Positions 54,520 to 64,000 of a DNA stretch of 64,000 nucleotides are shown piece by piece. Each line of letters opens with the position of its first letter. Position 1 is the first letter of the stretch. Source of the DNA: Cyathus striatus (taxonomy: Eukaryota > Basidiomycota > Agaricomycetes > Agaricales > Nidulariaceae). Both the position numbers and the translations under genes were made by a program. The stretch is taken from NCBI GenBank assembly GCA_025738555.1, contig JAOVFP010000019.1:2108001-2172000 (forward strand), in the 5' to 3' direction. Under the pieces are notes generated by a model. The model did no database searches and was not told the DNA's origin. It saw only the letters and a program-made list of their open reading frames with translations.

Positions 54520-54709
54520 TAGATTTTATCCGGACCGGGAACAGGCCTGCCCGAGAACTTACAATTTTATCCGGACCTCTGGTACAGGCATACTTGCGAA
54601 AAAGGTGAATTTTATCCGCACTTTCAACAGGCATTTTACAAAATTTTCTCGAATTTTATCCGCACCAGGATCAGGCATTTTGGTGTATTATCAGGGGTCC
54701 TGTTTCAGG

Positions 54710-57700
54710 ACAACCAGCACGTAGATATGGAGATATTTAATAATGCATGTGAAAAATTGATAGGAGAAAGTAAATACCATATGCCATACACACGTCGTTC
54801 TGATTGAGTGAACTGTTGAACGCCGATTGCTGTGTAGTCCATCAGGCCGATGTGCGAGATTGGCCAATCCATTACTGAAAATTCTGCGGAAGTGCAGAGA
54901 ATAGTCTCATGACCGGTACAACAGACAAGCTAATGAACGTATGCACATAAAATTATGCATCTGTCAAAACTTAAAGCTTAAGATTGTGAACTTGTTTAAG
55001 GGGTCGCGAGATTATATGCACATGTCAGAAAATTACTCAGGAACGCTCAGCTTTTTTCACAGCGCTAATAGTGATAGGTGTACGTACTTAGGAACGATCC
55101 TGGTACATGTCCATGCTAATAGCACGCTCGAACAATGTGTCTAACAGTTTCAAAGAGTGGCTGCAGTTAGTGGAATACGAGAAAGAGGGACAACTTTTGT
55201 CATTGACCAGTGAACTTGAACTTCTGAAGCCAGTACGTATATGAACGCCCTGGTGCCGAAGCTTGGTCACTATTTGATTGTATCTGCGTTGTGCGACGAA
55301 CTTGTGCATGTGCTCACATATTTGTGCGAAATTCTCGTGCCAGCAATTAATTCAATTTTGGTGTCAAGGCGTTGAAGAGACTGTATGAACCAACATGTTT
55401 CAATTGACGGTAAGCCTGTAAGGTGGGATATCATTCATAACATTCACACAATGTCTTGACAGGCCCCCCGGGCCCCGAGTCCCAGTGAAAAAGCCATCGA
55501 GCGGTGATGTGTCCCCTGTTACTATTCGATTCGCAGATCTAGTCCAAATGCGGTAATTGCTGATGCCCGTGAAACCCGAGAACACGCTGGCTCACTCTCA
55601 CAACTGAACCAAGTGTTTGACATTGGCTTCCCGTTGTTTGGCTGCGCGCCGCCTTGTGCGTGCGAGAGCCCTTGAGGAGCCCCACAGTAAGCATAGCACT
55701 AGTGGCATCCTAAATGCACGAGTAAATATTCTCAGGTATTTTATTAAAGGCATATATATAGTTAGAGTTATGTAAAATTAAAATAAATTGAATAAAAATG
55801 CGATATTAGATGCAGACCAGTGCCAGTTTTAACTGTGTTCACTATACTGTATACCAGTAAGCATGAAGTTTTTAGTCTCATTTTAATTAATATCCAATGA
55901 TTTTTGAATATAGCACACTAGCTTAAAGAAATATTAAATCGTAGTGTATACTAATCCTATGTAGATCAATTAACGTTGGAAGTTGTGCAACTTGCATCAT
56001 GATTCATAACACCAAATATCAAATAAAATTTATATAATAGTGGAAGTACAGTGTTTTTACGACTCTTTAAATAGTAGTGCAATGCCAACCACTGGATAGG
56101 ATTTGCAAATCAGAAAGAATATCAGTGGCCCGAAAGGCTAGAGATGATATACTTCCAATACTAAATAATACTAACAGGTGAACGAAAATTAACACGATAG
56201 CATGTAAAGGTGAAGGTGAGCCTGGCACCGAAACAAAGAAATAAAAATTAATGAGAGTCGGTCGAACTCCATTCGGCCTGTGGTGTCCTTAGGTGTCTAG
56301 AAAGGGGGATTAGTGAGTTAAAATAAAATAAGAACGTAACCATAGTCCGCGACGCAAATACGACGAGAGAGAGATAAATAGAGCATACTGATGAATGGAA
56401 AGAAAAAGTTGAAAAATAAAACTTGGGGGAGGGAGACATGGTAGTGACACAGGCTTCAGTAACATCATTTTGCTATATCCAGCGGAGCTTGGTAGTGCGC
56501 GATACCGACTTTCTTGCGTTCTTGCATAACTGCGGCGTTCGTGACGATATAACAGCGTTGGCGATGGAAGAAATTCGACGGAGATAGTGAAATGAGCGCG
56601 AATAAAATGCGAGTAACGCGAACAAACACGTCGACGCGCATACAAGTTAAAATATTGATTTTTGTAGTGCAAGCGAAACGCCTATTCTAAAAGCACACCA
56701 AAACCACCAAAGAATGGAGACTAAAACATACATAACCGAGCAGTGGTTCCATGACAAAAGAATATGTGTGACAGAAAGAAATAACGGGATAATAACAACA
56801 TAAACTTAAATAATATAACTGACGCAGGGCCACAAGCTTACATTAGTAATACTTAAGTACCAATAATAGTGTCTAACAGCGCAAATTGGCTCACGGAATG
56901 GTAAATAAACGCCCAGCTAGGCGTGCGGGCTGACAGCGAAATGAGCCGTGAGAATACACATATCCCTGAGAGATCCAATCGGATAGTAACAGGGGACTAC
57001 AAACTCGCCATCGAGGGAGAATGGATTCGATCGTATGCTCGGCTATTCCGCTCACGTCAGATGGGGCAATATTTGATAGAATATAACGATTGTAGTCGGA
57101 CTGCAGTGAGGCTCAGCGAGGAATATCTGAAGCTAATATTTTTTTCAGCTTTTCTTGGCTTTCCCAAGAAATCCTATCTGACGAAATGTAGTAACATCTG
57201 AATGTATCGTAGCCCAAATCCAATCGAGGATAACCGCACCGAGAGTTTAGGAGCGGCCTGTGGGGAGGTGACATCCGATAACGCGATGCACCTCGACACC
57301 GACTGAGAAACGCACCTGCACACGTAACGTGGAGAGCAGACGCGTATGTAAAGGTAGGAGTTGAATAACGATAACGGTAAGATTTGGAAAAAATGAATAG
57401 GAAAGAAATAATTGGCTATAATTGGCAATTGGAAGAGGAACAGGAAAGAAATAATTGGCAATTGGAAGTAAGAGAAAAATGCTGTGGTAGGGTAGGGTGG
57501 GTGAAGAAAACTCTGAGCAGAACGTGAGACGAAAACGAGACAGATACCGTTGCGGGTGAAAGAGAACTTTTTAGCTTCGAGTGGCTAGCGCAACGGTACA
57601 AACCTGGTCAAGGAGAGAAACATTCCTATTTTCTCCATGATCTTCGTCCAGAGAGCTCCACAAAGACGGAGCCTAGCCCTGGAATGAATGAGTTGAAGAT

Positions 57701-57935
57701 ACAGTCAATTGAGTTCGGAATAACTTCAATTGAAACGAGGGTAGTACGTACCCTAAGCTCAGACGCTGGTGTCAGCCGCCCGTGATGTTTCGCGTTGACA
57801 GCTCAACATCACGGCCCACAAGTGAAAGAGCCGCTCATAGTACCTCTATTGGCCTAGTGCAAGTTAGTCACTCGAACCATAATAAATTAATTAATGGTAA
57901 TCTAGGCTAGTATCGGGTTAGTGTAACAAGTTGAT
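54710..57935. other. Long region without recognised genes
   Basis: Open frames are short and overlap on opposite strands (for example minus 56248-56672, plus 56923-57201). A stretch CCCCTGTTACTATTCGATT near 55508 recurs inverted near 56972, with diverged flanks, so a faint inverted repeat of about 1.5 kb span may exist. No named feature. Confidence 0.35.
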
Positions 57936-59039
57936 TTTGGACGAGATTACGAAGGACCCCGGACATATACCCCAGAGGTAGTTCCGCGAAGGGGGCAAAA
58001 TTCCGAATTCTGGCCCCTTGGGACGTTCCAGATATGGACAAACTTTGGCCTTTCAGAGCAATATGTAGTGCCAAATATATGGACAGGTATTGCCCATATT
58101 TTGAGGGTCATTCCCGCGTTCGGACAGAGATCCAAACATTGGAACAGCATGATATGAGAATAAACGGACCGGTGGTCGAGTGGCTGTACAATGACTAATA
58201 TTTCATGCAAAAATATGGCCTAGTACAGTTGGGGCCACATAAACACCACCAATTTTATATCTCGACAACGGGAATTTTGGGGCACAAACGGACTTCAGAT
58301 TCGGAATCAGCAACATCAGAAACGTCCAAAAACGATGTTTTCAGGAAATTCCCATGACGGAATAGGCACGCCAAAATGTTTGACCAAAAAATCGACATGT
58401 TACAAGGTCCAAATCTACCTGAGTTAGGACCTGGACCCTATCACCAACCTAGCACGGCATAGGAAAGAACTGAAACATCTCATGAAACTCAATTTTCAGC
58501 TCAAAAATGGCTCAAACCTATGTACTCAGATGTAAAACTACATACATAATATGTAGTGTATGCACTTACAAGCCAATTACTTACAAGCATTCTTCTTTAA
58601 AGTAAGTGCCAAACAAAGAAATGGTTCCATGCTGAAGCCTGACACATCAGAGGCTGCTGACTAAGGCTATCAGCTTGGTGTGCACTGAACTCCTACAGAG
58701 GGGAATATATGCATTGACAATTGGTCTACTCTACTAGTTGCTGCTTCAATATTCTTGATAGGCACCTCAAGGCTCAGAAAATCATCAATGTTCCAAAGTC
58801 CTCATCAGTATGGTATTTATGACTTGTCAAGAATTAAATAGCTGTCTAATATTGCTTTAAAGTTTGTAGTAATTAGTATGCAGTACTAATTAGTTAAATA
58901 CTTCTTAATAGTGTAGTATAATAGTACTAGTATTCACATAAAATCTGCTAAAGTTTCAGATTTATGCTGCTGTAGTTATAGTGTTACTCTAGAAAACATG
59001 TCCAGAACAAATACTATGCAACACCTTGACCTCGACAAC
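57936..59039. other. Unassigned, probably decayed repeat DNA
   Basis: 57936-58450 has an even composition and phrasing unlike the neighbouring AT-rich spacer (GGGAATTTTGGGGCACAAAC and similar), suggesting an old retroelement piece. 58500-59040 is AT-rich with no gene. Confidence 0.3.
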
Positions 59040-59860
59040 ATGTTACATTTCGATGTCCTCCAAATGTGCACCATACCACCGAATATTTTTTATGAGTGAA
59101 AGAAGGATCAATTTTTTGTAAGTTACCATGGGGTACATAAACGATCGCGTTCGATAGATGGCTATGGCTCTGGGTCTAAAAAAGTTCAATTTGCCTCTGG
59201 AGAGCCTGAGTGATCTTGATATTGACGATCGCATCGGTAAATGCAGCCCAGCTATCGTAGTGGACCTCGAGGCAGTCGCGCAAGGCCTCAGGCAGGTGTC
59301 TGCGGATGTAGCCAATGTAAGTAGAAACCACCCGCCAATTCTGCATTCTGAGCCAACTCGAGAGCATTGTATGCGAATGCAATATGGGATAACACGGAGG
59401 CACTGCCATACGGAACTTCCTTGAGAAGGTCCTCAGGCTTCAGAGAGAGCGTGACCAGTTCACGCTCCCAGTCCGCTCGCGAGTTTTCAAGCCCGATCTT
59501 GAAGGGGAATCGCAAGAGAAAGGCCTCTTTCAACTCAGACCACGACGACTTTGGAGTAGTGGGTAGTTCATACCACTTCTCCGCAGGTGACCCTGCCTTC
59601 ATGAAAGTGCCGAATGTAGTGATCGTGTCTTCTTCAGTTTCCCGAAGAATGAGCATCTTTCCCCGAAAAGATTTGACGTACTCTTCCGCTGATAGTTCAT
59701 CATCCTGAGGTCTTCCAGAGAAAAAAGGTATGTCCATTCCCATTGCAATGTACAGGAGTGGGTCGATAGATGCAGATGATGATGAGCGAGACAATGGAGG
59801 GGAGGTGGCAGGTGATGAGCCTGCCACGCTACCAACGAGTTGGTTTGGCATTATGGGCAT
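59040..59860 (-). pseudogene. Ty3-like retrotransposon Gag fragment
   Basis: The minus-strand frame starts MPIMPNQLVGSVAGSS and has a Ser-rich linker, then FFSGRPQDDELSAEEYVKSF, TITTFGTFMKAGSPAEKWYE, SWSELKEAFLLRFP and ENSRADWERELVTL. This is the capsid-like Gag domain of Ty3 elements in fungi. The continuation (YIGYIRRHLPEALRDCLEVH, YDSWAAFTDAIVNIKI) is in another frame after about 59335, so there is a frameshift, and no protease or polymerase follows. No LTRs were found next to it. Confidence 0.75.
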
Positions 59861-60079
59861 GGAGGGTGTAGAGCAGACCCAATTCCTGAGCGTATTAAAT
59901 ACAATTTGGATAGTTTTGGTTTGAATAGTTTACAGAAACAGCCAATCAGAATGAGATTCCAAAGACATATAAGTATTCTCACGCACGAACCACGTTCAAA
60001 CTTGCTAATCATTCTAGTTCCGAATACAATAAACTCTGGGGAAATACTTAAACTGATAACTTATAATGATCTAGCCTAA

Positions 60080-62370
60080 CTACATGGGGTGTAGCTCTAT
60101 AGATATATTTGTGAGTATCTGTATTGGGGACGCTCGGAAATCATCGGCTGTGATCTCTACTGATGGAGCCGGGTCAATGAACGTGAACAACGATGGCGCG
60201 TTGGAAGACGTGTTGTATAAAGGCCAGTGTGTAGATGACAGAGCGCTGCTATTACTTTTAGGTATATTTGGGTCCAAATTATTGACAAAGTTAACTGGAG
60301 GATGAAAATCAGAAATATAGAATAAGAATGATTGAAGAATACTCACGCAGAGCATCGACTCCAATGAAGCCTGGCTCTAACCCGTAGAAGTCTGTAACAT
60401 CATCTCCGTGATGGGAAGCAATGAGCGGGATATCTTTATCACGCTTATATACTGTTGAGAACATTAAATGTGTAGCTATAAGCAAGTTATTCTCAGATTA
60501 CAAGATCTGAAAACTCACGGAAACCGTAGGTTGGTTGAGTTTTGGCGGTGGCTTCCATCAGAAATCGTCTAGGGCCTTGAAATATCAAATCCCCTTCAAA
60601 GGCTGCTAGCCGTTTATATAGGGGACTGTCGAAGGTAAATTGTTAGATCATGTACATAACCTCAGAGTGAAACTGATCGTACGTAATAGCATTAGCTGTG
60701 CCAGTGTCGAATGGCGATCCCTTAAAGTGAATTGTTAGTAGTGCATTTATATGAGCTCAGCGTTGATTACTAGCCTTTGTAACATCAGAAGGATGCGCGG
60801 TCGATATTGCGTCCAGTTGATCGTCTGTGATCCCAGGAAGATATCTAGAATGAGTAGTTAGTTAACAAAATACCACGACAATAGAAATGAACTTCGACTT
60901 ACATAGATACATACTGGCGGAATTCGGCTTCGGTCCTATATATATAGATGAGTGAGCATGCCTTGTGAGTGTCTATTACGCAGAGTAACTTACGTAACAT
61001 TCAGACTTGAAAAGGCAAATAGACTAGTATTTCAATACAGTAAGTTTAGTAGAATTGTCTGCATTGTAAGTGAAGAACATACGTTCCCTCATCATCTGTA
61101 TCTCCGCTGATAATTGGAACCTATTGAAATTCTTTTAGACGAACAAGATAATGATTATAATTGAGATAAATATACCTTCGCATACAGTCCTTTACTGACG
61201 GAAGTTGTTGGACTACGGGCTATGAAATCACCATCAATGGTCGGTTCATACGCTATCTGCAGACTACGGTAGGTGGAAAGGCTTGGTGTATTGTTAACGG
61301 CAGCCATGAAAGTGTCAAAGGGGGTGTCACGAAGACACGTAAAAGTGTCCTGCGACCCACCGCACCCTGTGTCGGATACTAGTTGATCGTAGACAGGTTG
61401 TTTGTCTTTTATGTCGTATAATGGCTTCAGCGTACCAGATTGCTAGAAGTGATAAATTAATGAGGTGGCTAAAAGCTACTATATTTCAATAATAATAATG
61501 CCATGACAGCCGCGCGGAACAGTCCATCTGTGTTTCCATTGTTATTAACGAGATGCATAGCGACGGAAATTGATCCAGCACTTTCTCCCCAGCTGTAATA
61601 GCATCGTAATTAGTACAGAATTGATCATTCATCATCGTAAAGCTTACATCGTAACTTTCTCGGGATCTCCTCCAAACGACCCAATATATTTCTGAACCCA
61701 CTTCATGGCAAATCGCTCTGACCGTACAATGAATACGATGAATGAAGAGGAGATGCAAACATCTTACGATCTTTCAGGCCAAGATTTCCGGCGCCAGCTA
61801 CTTGAGCTTCTTTGCCACCCAAAAACCCAAACGCTGAAATCATTAGAGCTACTATTTATTACAACCTAAAGGAATGTCTTACCATTAAGTCGATAGTTAG
61901 CAGAGACATATATGACAGGCTCCCCGAGAGCGATAGAGCGATTGACGACAGAATCTCCAGCATTGAATGAAGTGTCCCCTACTTCGAACCCACCTATGCA
62001 AAAGTCAGGACCCAAGTTTATGTCGTACTAGCTTTTACTGACCACCAAAGATCCACTACGTAAGGTGGTGTTAGACATAATCATTGAAGTTAATGAAAAA
62101 TGAACATACAAATACCACCGGAAGCTTCTTATTATTATTAATCGAGGCAGGCGTTATAATGTTGATGAAGAGACCTAATATAACGATAAGTTTCATAACC
62201 TGATTTAGAGAACATGAAACGGTCTCACAGTCTTCAGATGTAGGTATGTTCGGAAAACTGAAGAGAGCCGTAATATTCGAAGGTACACCAAACGTTGATG
62301 GTATAGAGATATTGGCAGCTTGTTGTGGGGCTAGTAGCAGGTGCACATCAGGACAACCGAGCGCCTGGTG
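60080..62370 (-). CDS. Type-B carboxylesterase/lipase, 5' end missing
   Basis: A minus-strand gene of many short exons. In order: PQQAANISIPS, SEDC, LFINIITPASINNNKKLPVV, WIFGG, GFEVGDTSFNAGDSVVNRSI, EPVIYVSANYRLN, FGFLGG, FAMKWVQKYIGSFGGDPEKV and WGESAGSISVAMHLVN (nucleophile Ser, codon near 61581). Then FTCLRDTPFDTFMAAVNN, IISGDTDDEGT (acidic residue, near 61095), SPFDTGTANAITYDQF and ASHHGDDVTDFYG (His, near 60410). The last exon is 60294-60080. The Ser-Glu-His triad of the alpha/beta-hydrolase fold is complete. The family usually has a signal peptide and about 60 more residues before the CPQQA-like region. Here no ATG exists in frame, and a MITE plus hAT debris lies upstream, so the gene is truncated or uses a distant exon. 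Secreted ester hydrolysis is the likely ancestral role. Confidence 0.88.
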
Positions 62371-62385
62371 CGGTACTCTGGGAAT

Positions 62386-62900
62386 CTCAGTAAAAACGGT
62401 AAGTCAGTGACATGTAGCCGAAATACACTAGTTTAGTCATCTGAGGGTCGAAGTTTGGTTGAAATTGAGCAAGTGGTGACTAAAGTGCCAAAAATTTGAT
62501 CTTAGTCCGACTAATGAATGCAAAATCAATGACTGCGGTTAATTAACATTAATCTCTGAGTGTTCTCGAAATAGACAGCAACTTTTGGAACTGAAAACGG
62601 AATTCTAAACTCATTTGTTGTGTAATCTTGGTATAATTCGGGACACCTATTGGGCAGTGGTATGACATTCAGAATCCAAAATTACAGAATAATTGGGTAA
62701 GTATGCAAAGAGATATTCATGATATAAAGATGAAAGCATAGAATTATTTTAAAATTAACTGCAGTCATTCAATAGTCGGACTAACATCAAATTTTTGGCA
62801 CTTTAGTCACCACTTGCTCAATTTCAACCAAACTTCGACCCTCAGATGACTAAACTAGTGTATTTCGGCTACATGTCACTGACTTACCGTTTTTACTGAG
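62386..62900. mobile_element. Young MITE with about 130-bp near-identical terminal inverted repeats
   Basis: The 515-bp unit begins CTCAGTAAAAACGGTAAGTC and ends with its exact reverse complement. The arms match for about 130 bp with one difference seen. It is flanked by TGGGAAT at 62379-62385 and 62901-62907 (7 bp). It has no coding capacity and sits just upstream of the remaining esterase exons. Confidence 0.93.
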
Positions 62901-62907
62901 TGGGAAT

Positions 62908-63175
62908 GGTTATACATGCCTTGTGCAGTATTGCGCATTAGTATGGAAAGTCTAATGACCATGCTCAAACACATCAAACATCATTGAGCTCTGGTGTCTG
63001 GCACCACAGCCTCTCAGTTAGATGTTATAATCTCGATTTCAGAATTTCACTTAAGGCTCCAACTATATAGTATATGTATACTCTGACAGGCATAAATATA
63101 CATATATGGTTTCTACACACTATTTAACTGTATATAACTAGTATATAGACAGATAGATCATGTGCATCTAAAATG
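62908..63175. other. Short spacer, AT-rich
   Basis: No esterase exon or signal peptide recognised here on the minus strand. Confidence 0.4.
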
Positions 63176-63590
63176 TCACATGTTACTGACATCACTGTGC
63201 TTCTTTTGCTTCATTGTTGGTGGATTTACATCAAGAAGTCCATTGCGAATCCATACTTTTGCTAGAAGAGCTTTGCGTATAGTTTCTGCTTTGAGTGAAC
63301 TTTGAAGATCTGAACAAAAGTGGCGAGACTTTGAAAATACCCATTCAACAGAAACACTGGTAGTAGGTATAGCAAGGAAGTCGCATGCCATTCTGGAAAG
63401 TGTAGGAAAGGAATGACAGTGTTTCTATAGAATTCATTAGTTTGACAACTCAGCTATTTTTTAGCTATATCACAATATTAATAACACACCTTCCACCATG
63501 CAAGGGGGTCATTTAAGTCACATGTTCCTCCTTTGAAGTGGAGATAACGTTCTACTTCATCCTTCCAACTTTCCTTTATCATGGGCCTAC
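63176..63590 (-). pseudogene. hAT transposase C-terminal dimerisation domain, fragment
   Basis: Two minus-strand exons. The upstream one (about 63588-63490) reads SWKDEVERYLHFKGG and NDPLAWWK. After an intron (GTGTGTTATT...TTTCCAG) comes MACDFLAIPTTSVSVEWVFS (from 63391), then ETIRKALLAKVWIRNGLLDV and a stop at 63176. This is the W..n..P.ts..vER.FS region of hAT transposases. The upstream 500 or so residues are absent. Its relation to the hAT gene at 38748 is unknown. Confidence 0.85.
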
Positions 63591-63599
63591 AGATTTTGA

Positions 63600-64000
63600 T
63601 GTTGCTCTAGATTTGATGTTGCCAAAAGTGACATTGCCTGGCGTTGCATGTGACGTTGCATGACATTGCTTATTTATTTTTGATGTTGCTACATATATTA
63701 GTGCTGAGGTCCTGTGTTCAAGTCCCAGCTGTGTAGTTAGTAATAAATACAGTAAATAAGTAGGATTGCATAAGATGGATGTTCTTTCATTTTAATAATA
63801 TATATTAGCACTGGATGGGGGGGTGGGGAGAGGGTATAACAAATAATACTTACATTCCCACAGTGAAATACATATATTTTGTCACTTGTGTACAACATTT
63901 CTAATACTATTTAGATTTTAGCTGGCTGGTAGTTTTGTAAATTTATGATATATACTAATAACAAATAGAGATTGGTAGAGATACATGCACTCTACTCATT
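63600..64000. other. Window end: GATGTTGC repeats, tRNA-like T-arm, G-rich run
   Basis: 63600-63685 repeats GATGTTGC and GACATTGC words. GTGTTCAAGTCCC at 63714-63726 is a B-box-like T-arm with the same core as the one in the 53.6-kb transposon. A GGGGGGGTGGGGAGAGGG run lies at about 63817. No gene. Confidence 0.4.

Larger units (their letters stand above)
53609..54701. mobile_element. Non-autonomous DNA transposon with 8-bp duplication and subterminal repeats
   Basis: The 1093-bp unit is flanked by perfect GTTTCAGG copies (53601-53608 and 54702-54709). Its ends are inverted: AGGACCCTTGATAATACATC on the left and AGGACCCCTGATAATACACC on the right (other strand), continuing through AAAATGCCTG. 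Just inside both ends are direct repeats of AATTTTATCCG followed by ACAGGCAT (left 53640-53780, right 54525-54680). The interior carries a minus-strand ORF and a tRNA-like sequence. The 8-bp duplication and 5'-AGG ends fit a hAT-related element; KDZ elements also make 8-bp duplications. No transposase is encoded. Confidence 0.9.

Overview
The window looks like transposon-dense, AT-rich chromosomal DNA of a filamentous basidiomycete fungus, most likely an agaricomycete. The support is the many short (about 45-65 bp) GT-AG introns and a set of families typical of mushroom-forming fungi: a Plavaka transposase, a KDZ-type transposase with CxC5/CxC6-like cysteine clusters, hAT transposases, a basidiomycete DDE integrase-core protein, an alpha-type protein kinase with a Cys-pair N-terminus, and a conserved agaricomycete protein of unknown function at 635-2277. 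The lineage is inferred from hand-read protein similarity only. No rRNA, CRISPR array or bacterial operon is present.

Layout. 0.6-2.3 kb: decayed conserved agaricomycete gene. 3.5-4.2 kb: solo LTR with a 5-bp target duplication. 4.8-7.1 kb: truncated Plavaka transposase. 7.6-9.8 kb: two minisatellites and a tRNA-like SINE head. 10.0-14.5 kb: a Lys-rich upstream gene overlapping a KDZ transposase. 14.6-17.3 kb: tandem repeats and an inverted repeat pair. 18.9-20.5 kb (minus): DDE integrase-core gene. 22.0-26.9 kb: alpha-kinase gene. 26.9-29.7 kb: hAT-like element inserted exactly at the kinase stop codon. 29.9-30.6 kb: second copy of the same solo LTR. 31.2 kb: a 29-codon fragment of the TFIIH helicase XPB/Ssl2. 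38.7-42.3 kb: hAT transposase full of TGA stops and split by an insertion. 42.7-45.5 kb: giant palindrome made of satellite arms (foldback-like). 45.7-47.5 kb: another inverted-repeat element. 52.9-53.4 kb (minus): small intact hypothetical gene. 53.6-54.7 kb: non-autonomous DNA transposon with a perfect 8-bp duplication. 59.0-59.9 kb (minus): Ty3-like Gag fragment. 60.1-62.4 kb (minus): carboxylesterase with a complete catalytic triad but no 5' end, next to a young MITE. 63.2-63.6 kb (minus): C-terminal piece of a hAT transposase.

The window is mostly a graveyard of mobile elements. Two independent kinds of evidence point to CpG-directed C-to-T decay: in-frame stops in the transposases are mostly TGA where CGA (Arg) is plausible, and the two LTR copies differ mainly at CpG versus TpG/CpA. 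The genes with the best claim to function are the carboxylesterase (if a 5' exon exists elsewhere), the small gene at 52936-53430 and possibly the KDZ-linked upstream gene. Exon boundaries are hand-drawn; several junctions do not keep frame and are flagged.
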